From Hibiscus mutabilis (Eukaryota; Streptophyta; Magnoliopsida; Malvales; Malvaceae): a DNA stretch of 64,000 bases. The position numbers were made by a program, and so were the translations under genes. The notes under the pieces are model-generated. The model ran no database searches. It had not been told where the DNA came from and saw nothing but the letters and a program-made list of their open reading frames with translations. Of this stretch, positions 46,841 through 59,289 are shown piece after piece. The first letter of the stretch is position 1. Each line of letters begins with the position of its first letter. Location: assembly GCA_019671005.1 (NCBI GenBank), contig CM033726.1, positions 5,401,213 to 5,465,212 of the forward strand, given 5' to 3'.

Positions 46841-47369
46841 AGTTTAGGTTCAATTCATATGATTTCCTTTTTCAAAGTATACACTTTTTCGAATAGAAAT
46901 ATGCTGCTCCCTTTTGGTGTCCCTATTTATGCTCCATACTCAAAATGTAACCCCATTGTCCCGGCCTAGTCGCAAGACCGAACCGAGAAAGCTACATTAG
47001 GTTTACCGTAGTAAACCGAAAAGATAAAACCCAAAACACATCCTTTTTTTCTTTTTATCTTGTTTATATGCATTAATACTTTCCTACATGTTCATACTAT
47101 TTATAGGTGAACACCCATATCAATTGGACATCGTAACGATATCCGATTGGTCATAACACTGTTTAGGGATCAAAATGTAATTTCAATAAAACAAAAGGGT
47201 TTTTCCACTTTTTAAGTTACCAACCTTAAATTAGGCTCATTTCATGCTTATATGTCAAACATCAGCCTTAAACGATCAACCACGCTTAAATATTTGACAA
47301 AACAAGATTCAGAGACTAAAACGAAAGAAAACAAAACTTTACTAAAAGCCTTTAACTAACTTAACTGCC

Positions 47370-47700
47370 ACGGGTATCGGTATGCCAAGTTGAGTATTGG
47401 TACGCCCTTTCCTTTTCGAATTCCAAAAATTTCAGTAGCCAATTCTCATACTGGTACGACCCTGCATACCGGTATGCCTTACCAAAACCAAAGGCTTGTA
47501 CCGATCTTCAAACCCGGGTACCAATCCCCCAAGCTAAACTCAGCCCTCATGTACCGATACGCGATCCCGTGTATCGGTATGCTACTCCAAAGATACACTC
47601 CCGTATTGCAACGCCTAGCCCGTATACCGATACCACAAGCTCGAAATGGCTTCCCGTACCGATACATGAACACATGTACCGATACGCCTGGACCTGTATG
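47370..47700. repeat. Dispersed GTACCGATAC / GTATCGGTAC motif cluster
   Basis: At least ten variants of the near-palindrome G-T-A-(C/T)-C-G-(A/G)-T-A-C occur, in both orientations, within about 330 bp, for example GTATCGGTATGCC, TGTACCGATACGCG and CCGTACCGATACATG. The same cluster is in the other LTR at 55770-56095, so it belongs to the element. Confidence 0.75.
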
Positions 47701-48595
47701 GTCACAATTGCCTGGTTTAACATGCTTATCTCAAACATAAACCACTTCATTAGGCCATAAACTTCCATACAACACTACTTAGATGCAAAAGCAACCTAAA
47801 CATCATAAACTCAGCAATCAAATGGCTTTCATACAACCAACGATATTCTAAAGGCATGCTTCCTAAAAACACTTTGCCAAACATCCCTAAATGCACAATT
47901 AAACCATTCCCAACATATGCATCATAACAACACACTCCACAAAGAACAATAAACTTGCTAAAACCATCACAACAAGGCAATCATCAAAGAACCTCTAGAT
48001 GCATACCTAAGACACCACTCATCCACAACTACATCATGTATTAACAACAAGCTTAGCAACATCAACCATCCTCAAAAACCAGCATAGAAAACATACTCAA
48101 AATCCATAAGAAAATAGGATTACGACCCCAAAACCTTGGCGAACACATTGCCTTATTAACCGGAAATATAAGTCGAGTTCATGCTCAAAGTAGTTTATCT
48201 CTTGGATCCTTGCAAACCTCGCCTTTGCTGCCCGAACTTCAATGCTCTACATCATTAGGAAAAAGAGAGCGTAAGCACACATGCATAGTGAGAATGCTCA
48301 TAAACAATGATGCATTTAAATTCATTTAAAAACACATGCTTGCTTTTCCCAAAACATGCTTACTTCCAAAGCACTTTCTCATGATTCTAACCGAATCAAA
48401 ACATAATGATATTCATAACATCATAAACATTTCATGCTTAAATCCCAAAACATTTTAATCAAACCATGCTTAAATCCCAAAGCATTTTAGTACAAGATTC
48501 AACATATGATCATTCTCATATATTGGCATTTATAGTGACTTGGATAGACTACCTCTATCCTAGACACATATCGGATACACGAATCTCTCATACCA

Positions 48596-48800
48596 TGCCT
48601 AGTTAAACCGCATGATATCCCAAATCCTGCATAGTTAAACCACAAGATTTGACACCCTTACCTAGTTAAATCGCGAGATTTTACCGTTGCCTAGAGTACC
48701 GACCTTGCCTAGTTAAACCACAAGATCACCATCAATTTGGGTTGCCTAGTTAAACCACAAGCCCCAAATGAGGTCCCAACAGTCCGAATGGCCTAGTTAA
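48596..48800. repeat. CCTAGTTAAACCRCAAGAT repeat array in the LTR
   Basis: About seven imperfect units of the word CCTAGTTAAACC(G/A)CAAG occur with irregular spacing. The right LTR copy (56994-57215) has about one more unit (GCCTAGTTAAACCGCAAG) where the left has a 12-bp gap, showing unit-number change after insertion. Confidence 0.8.
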
Positions 48801-50529
48801 ACCGCCATACCTCAAGGACCCATGACCACGATCGATTTTGTTCATATTTTATAGTGCACTTTTAATCCTATGGCATGCCAACTATATCTGATTGTTCTCA
48901 CCATGTCACATAGCCAATATATCATTTACAAAACCATTTGCTTACTGTTTTACAATGTATCTCATAAACAACACATATGCTAATCTCATTGCCAATGCAA
49001 TAACACCATTCTCAACCATAATGAAAACCAATGCTCAATAGCATTTAATATACTTTCAAACCCATGCATATGTACTCAAAATCATGCATTTCCAGTAAGT
49101 AAATCATACCATGTTTATTACCAAAACATGCAAACAACATGCTCATATCCAAGCCGATATTCAAAAGCAAAATAAGGGAAACTTACTTTCGAGCTTAGGT
49201 AAGCGTCTCACGCTTACCCTAAACTCCCAAAAACCTTTACAAACCTTTGTAAAGCATCTAAAACTAGTTTCCACTCACCAATACACTATGTCTTCCTTGC
49301 CAACGTGAAACAAGCTCCCGACAAACCACTAACACAACATCAAGCTTCGTCACCTTGATTATCCCCTGTTTTAAACACATAAATCCAGAGGACAAATGCA
49401 TTAAAATGCATTCAAACCATTTCCTAACAACAATCTCTCGCAACTCCCAAGTTGTCCACTCAAATCTCATCTGAAACATACCGAAAACACCATCAAATGT
49501 TTCCAAAGCCTAACCTAGCCATAAACCAAGAATTCAAGCCATCAATCAACATCCAATAACATCCAAAAACCCTTTCCTAACATCCTTTTACCTCCAGCAA
49601 AGATTAAACTCGAATATCACCACTATAACCCAAAACTAGCAACCTAACTAATTAGAGATTCAAGAGTTTCGGGATTCTATTGATAAAAATAACCTATTAA
49701 CATCAAAATACATCCAAAATATATATTAAATCCATCTCAATTACTGGGAATCAACTCCACCTCGAAAATCACCATGCTTTATCAAAATTTCCAAAATAAC
49801 TTAATTAAACATGGATAAAACATTAAAACCACATTACAACTCATAAATCAAGGGTCAAATGCTTGAGAATATCAATAAAGAGCCATTTAATAGAGGAGAT
49901 CATGGACCTTACCCCTGTTATGCGATTTCTCCCTCAATTGGCTTGTTAAAAGCTAAGAAAATACAAAATTTCAATGAGATTTTGCAAAACAAAGTTAAAG
50001 AAACAAAATAAAATCAATAATCTGAGTGAAATGAGTTCTTTACCTATGGATTTTGATAAAATTCTGAGTGTTTGGAAGAAAGGAAGTTGAGAGAAAAGAT
50101 TTAGGAAAAGATTATGTAAATCTCTTTTAGAAAGCTAATAACTAACTTTACATATTTAATCTTTATTAACACCAATTAAAACACATGTTTAAAATGATTT
50201 TATTGAAGAGAGAAATCACCAACAAACACTTGGTAGATTAGCTCCTTAAGGATTCTAAGAATTTGACCCTTTTGATTTTTGTCACTTAAAAATAGTTTTC
50301 AAAAATCGCATTTTGGTCACTAATCTAAAATGTCATATTTCCAAATTCTTTTTTCCAAAATTAATTCCACCAAAAACTGTTATATTAAAAGATGATTTTT
50401 AACTATTTTCTATATTTTTATCTTACTAGAAAAAATATACGATCCCGAATCTGACTCAAATCTCTAACCTGGTCCACCGGGCCGTCTAATAAACCTCAAA
50501 ACCGCTAAGCCCAAAATCGAGGTGTTACA

Positions 50530-50542
50530 ACTCTCCCCCACT
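50530..50542 (-). other. Chromovirus polypurine tract
   Basis: The plus strand reads ACTCTCCCCCACT next to the LTR end at 50529; in element orientation this is AGTGGGGGAGAGT just before TGTAACACC. The stop codon of the chromodomain frame is directly beside it. Confidence 0.8.
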
Positions 50543-50946
50543 TAAGGAATTTCGTCCTCAAAATTACCTGAAGGAAACAGATGCGGAAATTGCTCTTTCA
50601 TATCTGCCTTACTTTCCCAAGTAGCTTCCTCAACACCTCGGTGTCGCCACAAGACTTTCACGAGCTCTATCGTCTTACCACGAAGAACTTTCTTACTAGT
50701 ATCGAGGATCTCTACTGGTTCCTCATTAAAGGTTAGATCCGACCTCAACTCCACATCTTCCACCGGTATGATATGTGACAGATCTGACCGATATCTCATC
50801 AACATCGAAACATGAAACACATTGTGAATTTTCTCCAGCTCGGGAGGTAACCTCAACCGATATGCCATAGGACCTACACGCTCAATCACCTCGTATGGTC
50901 CAATGAACCTCAGACTAAGCTTACCCTTACGTATGAATCTCATCAC
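50542..50946 (-). pseudogene. Chromovirus integrase C-terminus and chromodomain
   Basis: The minus-strand frame reads LSLRFIGPYEVIERVGPMAY, then LPPELEKIHNVFHVSMLMRY (the conserved integrase C-terminal module) and EPVEILDTSKKVLRGKTIEL ... VLWRHRGVEEATWES, a chromodomain. The domain binds modified histones and can steer insertion to heterochromatin. It is in a different frame from the integrase core upstream. The segment is 134 codons and has no internal stop. Confidence 0.88.
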
Positions 50947-51250
50947 CTTTTTCTATATTGACACCTTCAAGAATACGCGATCGCCCACCGCATACCAAAC
51001 CTCCTTACGCTTCAAATCCGCATAAGATTTCTGCAAATCCGCAGCCGTTTTCAACTGGTCTCATACAAGCTTAACCTTCTCATCCGTGTCTTTCAACACA
51101 TCCGATAGGGTAACATGCTTTTCCCCCCACCTTAGCCCAACATAAGGGCGTACGACACCTCCGGCCATATAACGCCTCATAAGGTGCCATCTGTATACTC
51201 GCCTGATAATTGTCGTTGTAAGAAAATTCAACTAAAGGCAAATGCTTCTC

Positions 51251-51703
51251 CTAGGTTTCTTGAAACTCAATAATACAACATCTTAGCATATCCTCCAAAA
51301 CCTGAATAACCCACTCAGACTGCCCATCCGACTGAGGATGATACGCAGTGCTAAAACTCAAACTCGAACCCAGGGCTTGGTGCATACTCCTCCAAAACCT
51401 TGTCGTAAACCTCAGATCCCTATCCGAAATGATAGATTTAGGTACACCATGCAAGCGCACAACCTCCTCTATATACAAATTTGCCAACTTGTCCAAGGTA
51501 TACGTTGTATACACTGGCAAAAAATGTGCACACTTTGTGAACCGGTCAACAATCACCCAAGCGAAATCCCTCTTAGCCGGTGTCAACGGCAACCCCATTA
51601 CAAAATCCATGGTGATTCTCTCCCATTTCCACTCTGAAATTTTTAGCGCTTGTAACAACCCGGATAGAAATTGATGTTCAGCTCTAACCCGCTGACATAC
51701 CAT
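51251..51703 (-). pseudogene. Chromovirus integrase core
   Basis: The minus-strand frame shows the three catalytic acidic residues: WERITMDFVMGLP, KSIISDRDLRFTTRFW and STAYHPQSDGQSEWVIQVLE. This core would catalyse strand transfer. It is separated from the zinc-binding part at about 51800 and from the chromodomain by frameshifts. Confidence 0.88.
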
Positions 51704-52628
51704 GCACTTGGAAAAAACTCAGCCACATCCTTTTTCAACCCAACCCAGTAGTATACCTCCTTCAAATCACGATACATTTTAACACTACCAGGATGCATAG
51801 CAAAATGACTAGAGTGTGCCTCCGTCAAGATAGTGTGCCTCAACTCCGAATTATCTAGTACCACTATTCGACCCTTGAAACACAAAACTCCATCATTATC
51901 AAAATAAAATTCCGTCAGATTACCGTCTGCTATATTCTTAACATGTTCAACCAACGAATCATCATACAATTGCTTAGCTTTAATCAACTGTGATAACATA
52001 GGTTTGACTTGCAACTCCGCCAGCAAACCACTATCCCACGTCATATTCAACCTTGCAAACATAGCTCGAAGCTCAACCGCAACCTTACGACTTAATGCAT
52101 TCGCCACTACATTGGCTTTACCAGGATGATACTCAATGGTCAAGTCGTAATCCTTAAGCAACTCTAACCACGTATGCTGCCTAAGATTCAAATATTTCTG
52201 GGACATCAAATACTTCAAGCTCTTGTGATCAGTAAAGATCATACACTTCTCATCATAAAGGTAATGTCGCTAAATTTTTAAAGCGAAACCACAGTCGCAA
52301 GTTCCAAATCATGAGTTGGATTATTGCGCTCATGAACTTTCAACTACCTCGATGCAAAGGCCACAACCTTCCCATCCTACATCAGCACACAACCCAAGCT
52401 AACATACGACGCATCACTATAAACCACAAACTCCTTCCCAAATTTAGGCTGAATCAATACAAGAACGTATGTCATCACTTCCTTTAACCTTTCAAAACTG
52501 TGTTGCTGCTTCTCCGTCCATACATACGTAATATTCTTCTGTAACAACTTGGTTAACGGAGCTGCAATACTCGAAAACCCCTCAACAAAACGACGATAAT
52601 AACCAGCCAACCCAAGAAAACTTCGCAC
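51704..52628 (-). pseudogene. Chromovirus RNase H and integrase zinc region, frameshifted
   Basis: At 52628-52377 the frame has FLGLAGYYRRFVEGFSSIAA and VVYSDASYVSLGCVLM, the RT-RNase H junction with the first RNase H Asp. At 52242-51643 it reads FTDHKSLKYLMSQKYLNLRQ, then EYHPGKANVVANALSRK (end of RNase H) and AHSSHFAMHPGSVKMYRDLK (HHCC segment). The zinc-binding Cys pair that should follow is degraded to SAWYVSGLE-like sequence. A stop and frameshift separate the two parts. Confidence 0.82.
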
Positions 52629-53226
52629 CTCTGATACTGGCTTTGGTGGCTTCTAATTGAGAATATCCTCAATCTTCTGTGGATCAATGCGAATACCCTC
52701 CGCGGAAACCATATGCCCAAGGAATGTCACTTCCTTTAGCCAAAAATTGCACTTGCTGAACTTAGCGTACAACTAATTATCCTTCAACACTTGCAACACT
52801 ATCCGCAAATGCCGAACGTGCTCTTTCTAGGTACGAGAGTACACGAGAATATTGTCAATGAACACCACCACAAACTGATCAAGATACTCATAGAACACTC
52901 TATTCATCATGTCCATAAATACAACTGGGGCATTTGTCAAACCAAAAGGCATAACCAAAAACTCATAATAACCCTTACCTCGTACGGAACGCGGGCTTAT
53001 GCACATCCACATCCTTAACCTTCAACTGATAATACCTCAATCTTAAATCTATCTTGGAAAACACAACTGTTCCACGAAACTGATCGAACAAATCATCAAT
53101 CTGTGGCAACGCGTACTTATTTTTTACCGTCAACTTGTTCAACTGATGATAATCAATACACATACGCATCGTACAATCCTTCTTTTTCATGAAGAAAATA
53201 GGCGCACCCCATGGAGAAACACTTGA
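52629..53226 (-). pseudogene. Chromovirus reverse transcriptase, active site changed
   Basis: The frame at 53190-52975 has MRMCIDYHQLNKLTVKNKYA and LPQIDDLFDQFRGTVVFSKI. The one at 53012-52827 has VMPFGLTNAPVVFMDMMNRV and VVVFIDNILVYSRT. The catalytic motif is FIDN, where RTs of this family have FIDD, so a metal-binding Asp is lost. Frames shift near 53,000. This enzyme would have no activity. Confidence 0.88.
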
Positions 53227-53970
53227 TCAAATGAACCCATGATCCAACAACTCCTGAAGCTGCGACTTTAACTCCTTCAATTTTTTTGGTGCCATCCTAT
53301 AAGGAGCAATGAAAACTGGTGTTGCACCCTCGTATGTCTCAATATAAAACTTTATTTCCCTATCCGAAGGTAAACCCGGTAACTCATCAGGAAAAACCTC
53401 GGCTCTAACACCCTTGGCTTTCGAATTTATAACAATAGCCAAATAAGCTCGGCAGCCATCAAACATCATTTCCTCTGCTCTAACAGCCGAAACCACGTTG
53501 GATAGGAATTTAACATTCTCGCCAACCACCACAACCTCATAGTTGTCAGCCAACCTCAAGAGAATCCTCTTGGAATCACAATCCACAACTGCTCTGTGCT
53601 CACTCAACCAATCCATACCTAAAATGATATCAAAACCATGAAATGACAATTCCATCAGATCTACGGCAAACTCATGACCTTGCACCACCAAAGAACACTG
53701 CCGATAAAACCTTCTTGTTGTAACTGTCTCCCCAAAAGAACTTGTGACCAACATACCAACATCTAAGATCTTAATAGGAACATTCAGCATAGATACATGC
53801 TCGCTCAAGATATATGAATGCCTAGACCTCGAATCAATCAAGGATAACAATGACAAGAATTGCAAAGTAAAAGTACCTGCGATCATATCCATGTCATTAC
53901 GACCCTTACGGTAAGCAAAGACCCAAGCCAGTCCACCACCTTCAGGTCTCACCGCTGCACCATGAGCCAT
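53227..53970 (-). pseudogene. Chromovirus protease and RT start
   Basis: One frame holds the aspartic protease: LIDSRSRHSYI at the active site, where LIDSGSTHSYI is usual, so the Gly after Asp-Ser is Arg; then FHGFDIILGMDWLSEHRAVV. The end reads the RT start block (FIAPYRMAPKKLKELKSQLQ). The altered D-S-G triad predicts an inactive protease. Confidence 0.85.
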
Positions 53971-54129
53971 ACCCCTCTGACCATCCTCGCGTCTCTAAAA
54001 ATTACCCCTGCCACGGCCTCAGCCCATAGCAGGTGTAGCAACCTACGCTGGTACATCTTTCACAACCCGAGGACAATCATGCTTCAAGTCATCAGATGAC
54101 CCACAAATCTAACAAGTTTTAGTATTACC

Positions 54130-55109
54130 TCAGCACATACCTACGTGGTGCCTACCATATCGCTCACACTCAGGTGTAACACGAGCTCCCTGAGTACCCT
54201 GGCCAACTCCACCACCACGCCTATGATCTGGCTTATACCTCTTGTCCTTGAACCTCCTATTCTGCCTCCCAACATAGCTAGAGTCTGCCACTCTTTTACC
54301 CAAGTTCACACCTGCGGCCTGAACTGGTGCACCCAATGATTGCTTAATATCCTTGGCCTGGTTGACTAACACATAAAAATCTGTATAATCTGTGGCCATG
54401 AGGTACATCTTAATGTTCTTTACAAGACCGTAACGAAACCTATCACATCTTCGCTGGTCATCTGGAACCAACTCTGGAGCATACTGACTCAACCGGACAA
54501 ACTTCACCTCGTATTCAGTAACAGACATAATTCCCTGAGATAGCGACATAAACTCGCGTTTTTCATATCCAAGTACTGAGAACCAAGATAATTTCTCTTG
54601 AAAGCCCTCTGAAAGAACTCCCAAGTAACATCTGCTTCAAGAACGCCAGCAATAGTGGTCACCCACCAATAGTATGCACCCCCCTGCAGCAGAGATACAA
54701 TGCAACCCAGCTTGCGCTCTTCGTTGCATCCCATCTGATCCATGATGCGAATCGTCTTTTTAAGCCATCATTTGGCTGCCTCAGGGCTCAAACCTTGAAA
54801 CTCCACACATCTCAAACTCCTCAAACGCTCCAAGGGTAAACCTTGATTTGCCACCACAACAGGTGTCGGTGCTTGCGCATGCACTCCAGCTATCGCTGCT
54901 TGAAAAGCTTCTGTTATCACCTGTACTAACAAAGTCAAATCACCATAAACTGGTACTTGATGAACTTGGGGTGCTTCACCCGCCCCAACATCAACTGGAG
55001 GAACCACAAGAGGAAGATGGGGTAAAACATGATGGAGATTCTCTTCTGTCTCAATATTCTGCTGAACCCCGGCAGTATTAGCTATAGATCGCGTCTCATG
55101 TCGAGCCAT
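54130..55109 (-). pseudogene. Chromovirus gag, frameshifted
   Basis: Three overlapping frames carry gag. The N-terminal frame (55109-54768) starts MARHETRSIANTAG, with a Pro/Val-rich segment and RSLRCVEFQGLSPEAAK. The middle (54743-54504) has LLQGGAYYWWVTTIAGV, the last (54624-54130) YAPELVPDDQRRCDRFRYGL. A zinc knuckle at 54165-54130 is broken: CERYGRHHVGMC has Tyr for the second Cys. Another knuckle downstream at about 54115-54075 has a TAG between its first two Cys. Confidence 0.86.
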
Positions 55110-55325
55110 GCTAACAAAAGCATCAAATCACATTAGAGCTAGGCTAGCATCAAGCAAAGGATCCAAGTTAACTTTAAAACACATTTAAAATCCTCAGTAA
55201 TAGGCAATGTGTCCCCAATCATACCCCAACAAAACATTAAACAATCACCAATCATATACACACTCACTGTGCATTTCAAGCAACATCAGCTAATCAACAA
55301 CAACATCTTAACTTTTCGCAAACCT

Positions 55326-55338
55326 GGCTCTGATACCA
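55326..55338 (-). other. Primer-binding site, initiator tRNA-Met type
   Basis: In element orientation the sequence is TGGTATCAGAGCC, the classic site complementary to the 3' end of initiator tRNA-Met. It starts 5 bp from the 5' LTR (55344). Confidence 0.9.
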
Positions 55339-55343
55339 ACAAA

Positions 55344-58300
55344 TGTAACCCTCTCGTCCTGGCCTAATCGCAAGACCGAACTGAGAAAGCTACATTAAGT
55401 TTACCGTAGTAAATCGAAAAAATTAAACCCAAAACATATCCTTTTTTTCTTTTTATCTTGTCTAGATGCATTAATGCTTTCCTACATGTTCATACTGTTT
55501 ATAGGTGATCACCCATCTCAATTGGACATCGTAACGATATTCGATTGGCCATAACACTTTTTAGGGACCAAAATGTAATTTTAGAAAAATAGAAGGGTTT
55601 TTTCACTTTTTAAGTTACCAACCTTAAATTAGGCTTATTTCATGCTTATATGTCAAACATCAGCCTTAAACGATCAACCACGCTTAAATAATTGACAAAA
55701 CAAGATTCAGAGACTAAAACAAAAGAAAACAGAACTTTACTAAAAGCCTTTAACTAACTTAACTGCCACGGGTATTGGTACGCCCAGTTGAGTATTGGTA
55801 CGCCCTTTCCTTTTCGAATTCTAAAAATTTCAGTAGCCAATTCTCGTACTGGTACGACCCTGCATACCAGTATGCCTTACCAAAACCAAAGGCCCGTACC
55901 GATCTTCAAACCCGGGTACCGATCCCCCAAGCTAAACTCAGCCCTCATGTACCGATACACGATCCCTGTATCGGTACTCTACTATAAAAATACACTCCCG
56001 TATCGTAATGCCTAGCCCGCGTACCGGTACCACAAGCCCGAAATGGCTTCCCATACCGTTACGTGAACATGCGTACCGATACGCCTGGATCTGTATGGTC
56101 ACAATTGGCTAGTTTAACATGCTTATCTCAAAAGTAAAACCACTTCATTGGGCCATAAACTTCCATACAACATTACCTAGATGCAAAAGCAACCTAAACA
56201 TCATAAGCTCATCAATCAAATGGCTTTCATACAACCAACGATATTCTAAAGGCATGCTTCCTAAAAACACTTTGCCAAACATCCCTAAATGCACAATTAA
56301 GTAATTCCCAGCATATGCATCATAACAACACACTCCACAAAGCATAATAAACTTGCTTAGACCATCACAACAAGGAAATCATCAAGAAAGCTCTAGATGC
56401 ATACTTAAGACACCACTCATCCACAACTACATCATGTATTAACAACAAGCTTAGCAACATTAACCATCCTTAAAAACCAGCATAGGAAACATACTCAAAA
56501 TCCATAAGAAAACAAGATTACAACCCCCAAAACCTTGGCAAACACATTGCCTTATTAACCGGAAATATAAACCGAGTTCATACTCAAAGTAGTTTATCTT
56601 TTGGATCCTTGAAAACCTTGCCTTTGCTGCCCGAACTTTAATGCTCTGCATCATTAGGAAAAAAGAGAACGTAAGCACACATGCTTAGTGAGGATACTTA
56701 TAAACAATGATGCATTTAAATTCATTTAAAAACACATGCTTACTTTTCCCAAAACATGCTTACTTCCAAAGCACTTTCTCATGATTCTAACCGAATCAAA
56801 ACATAATGATATTCATAACATCATAAACATTTCATGCTTAAATCCCAAATCATTTTAATCAAACCATGCTTAAATCCCAAAACATTTTAGTACAAGATTC
56901 AACACATGATCATTCTTATATATTGACATTTATAGTGACCCGGATAGAGTACCTCTATCCTATATATATATCGGATATACGGATCTCACATACCATGCCT
57001 AGTTAAACCACATGATATCCTAAACCTTGCCTAGTTAAACCACAAGATTTGACACCCTCGCCTAGTTAAACTGCGAGATTTCACCCTTGCCTAGTTAAAC
57101 CGCAAGAGTACCGACCTTGCCTAGTTAAACCGCAAGATCACCATCAATTTGGGTTGCCTAGTTAAACCGTAAGCCCCAAATGAGGCTCCAACAATCCGAG
57201 TGGCCTAGTTAAACCGCCATACCTCAAGGACCCATGGGCACGATCGATTTTGTTCATATTTTATAGTGTATTTTTAATTCTATGGCATGCCAACTATATC
57301 CGATTGTTCTCACTATGTCACATTGCCAATATATCATTTATAAAACCATTTGCTTACTATTTTACAATGTATCTCATAAACAACACATATGCTAATCTCA
57401 TTGCCACTGCAATAACACCATTCTCAACTGGAATGAAAACCAATGCTCAATAACATTGAATATACTTTCAAACTCCTGCATATGTACTCAAAATCATGCA
57501 TTTCCAATAAGTAAATCATACCATGTTTATTACCAAAACATGCAAACAACATGCTCATATCCAAGCCAATATTCAAAAGCAAAATAAGGGAAACTTACTT
57601 CCGAGATTAGGTAAGTGTCTCACGCTTACCCTAAACTCCCAATAACCTTTACAAACCTTTGTAAAACATCTAAAACTAGTTTCCACTCATCGATACACTT
57701 TACCTTCCTTGCCAATGCAAAACAAGCTCCCGGCAAACCACCAAAAAACGTCAAGCTTCATCGCCTTGATTATCCCCTATTTTAAACACACAAATCCAGA
57801 GGACAAATGCATTAAAATGCATTCAAACCATTTCCTAGCAACAATCTCCCGCAACTCCCAAGTTTCCCACTCAAATCCCATCCGAAACATACCAAAAACA
57901 CCAAACATTTCCAAAACCTAACCCAGCCATAAACCAACAATTCAAGCCATCAATCAACATCCAATAACATCCGAAAACCCGTTCCTAACATCCTTTTACC
58001 TCCAGCCAAGATTAAACTCGAATATCACCACCATAACCCAAAACTAGCAACCTAACTAATTAGAGATTCAAGAGTTTTGGGATTCTATTGATAAAAACAA
58101 CCTATTAACATCAAAATAAAACCAAAACATATATTAAATCCATCTCAATTACCCGGAATCAAATCCACCTCTAAAATCACCATGCTTCATCAAAATTTTC
58201 AAAATAACTATATTAAACATGGATAAAACATTAAAACCACATTACAACTCATAAATCAAGGGTCAAATGCTTGGGAATATCAATAAAGAACCATTTAACA

Positions 58301-58941
58301 GAGGAGATCACGGACCTTACCCATGTTATGTGATTTCTCCCTTAATTGGCTTGTTAAAAGCTAAGAAATTTCAAAATTTCAATAACATTTTGCAAAACAA
58401 AGTTAAAGAAATAAAATAAAATCAATAATCTAAGTGAAATGAGTTCTTTACCTCTGGATTTTGATAAAATTCTGAGTGTTTGGAAGTAAAGAAGTTGAGA
58501 GAAAAGATTTAGGAAAAGATTATGTAAATATCTTTTAGAAAGCTAATAACTAACTTTAGATATTTAATCCTTATTAACACCAATTAAAACACATGTTTAA
58601 AATGATTTTATTGAAGAGAGAAATCACCAACAAACACTTGGTAGATTAGCTCCTTAAGGATTCTAAGAATTTGACCCTTTTGATTTTTGTCACTTAAAAA
58701 TAGTTTTCAAAAATCGCATTTTGGTCACTACTTCAAAATGTCATATTTCCAAATTCTTTTTTCCAAAATTGATTCCACCAAAAATCATTATATATTAAAA
58801 GATGATTTTAACTATTTTTCCATATTTTTATCTTACCGAAAAAAAAATATACGGTCCCGAATCAGACTCGAATCTCTAACCTTGTCCATCGGGCCATCTA
58901 ATAAACCTCAAAACCGCTAAGCCCAAAACCAAGGTGTTACA
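55344..58941 (-). repeat. Chromovirus 5' LTR (right)
   Basis: A 3,598-bp LTR that aligns with 46946-50529 from end to end. It has the same motif clusters at 55770-56095 and 56994-57215. In the last 490 bp differences are few; in the first 90 bp about ten are seen, most of them transitions, as expected of methylated DNA. Confidence 0.92.
56994..57215. repeat. CCTAGTTAAACCGCAAGAT array, right LTR copy
   Basis: About eight units of CCTAGTTAAACC(G/A)CAAG lie here, one more than in the left LTR. Units are joined by short varied spacers such as ATCACCATCAATTTGGGTTG. Confidence 0.8.
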
Positions 58942-59289
58942 CAAAAAATATGTTTAGGATTAAATTTTAGGTTAGGGTTTAGGATTATGGTTTAAGGAAT
59001 TATGGGTATGGTATAATATTTAGTGTTTAGGGTTTAATGTTTAAGATTTAGAATTTAAGGTTAGAGCTTAAAATTTAATTTTTATTGTAGGACACAAAAA
59101 AGAGCACCGAAAATGGGAGATAATTTTTGTTTCATTTTTTCTCACTTTGCCCCGATAAACTATCATTTTTCATCTCAATTACCCCTAAAATAAAAAAAAC
59201 AAGAATAATAAAAAACATGACATGTGGCACAATCTTATTGGACATCGATATATTTAGGATAAAATAAGATGAAAATGATAGTTCAATGG

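Larger units (their letters stand above)
46946..50529 (-). repeat. Chromovirus 3' LTR (left)
   Basis: In element orientation it starts TGTAACACCTCG and ends GGGGTTACA. It contains two odd repeat zones: GTACCGATAC/GTATCGGTAC words at 47370-47700 and the CCTAGTTAAACC array at 48596-48800. Open frames across the first zone (e.g. 47390-47740) are chance frames and not genes. Confidence 0.92.
46946..58941 (-). mobile_element. Tekay/Del-type Ty3/gypsy chromovirus, full structure
   Basis: An 11,996-bp element lies on the minus strand with perfect 5-bp duplication CAAAA (46941-46945 and 58942-58946). LTRs are 46946-50529 (3,584 bp) and 55344-58941 (3,598 bp). It has an initiator-tRNA-Met primer site, gag, protease, RT, RNase H, integrase and a C-terminal chromodomain, in the order of chromoviruses; the long LTRs and the chromodomain fit the Tekay/Del clade. 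Frameshifts and stops interrupt gag-pol, and active-site residues of protease and RT are changed, so it is not autonomous. In stretches aligned by eye the LTRs differ by about 4-10%, average near 5-6%, roughly 2 My at 1.3e-8 per site per year. Confidence 0.93.
46891..59132. mobile_element. MITE (family M1) split by the chromovirus
   Basis: The left part (46891-46945) reads GAATAGAAATATGCTGCTCC then CTTTTGGTGTCCCTATTTATG, the family M1 end. The right part (58947-59132) has TTTAGGGTT words and ends GATAATTTTTGTTT. Flanks are CACTTTTTC (46882-46890) and CATTTTTTC (59133-59141), a 9-bp duplication with one mismatch. The retrotransposon at 46946-58941 sits inside with its own 5-bp duplication. Confidence 0.75.

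Noticed and set aside
47390..47768. Open frames of 60-116 codons in both directions in the chromovirus LTR (also 55775-56015)
   Set aside because: They are made by the GTACCGATAC motif cluster, occur in all frames, and have no domain or conserved start.
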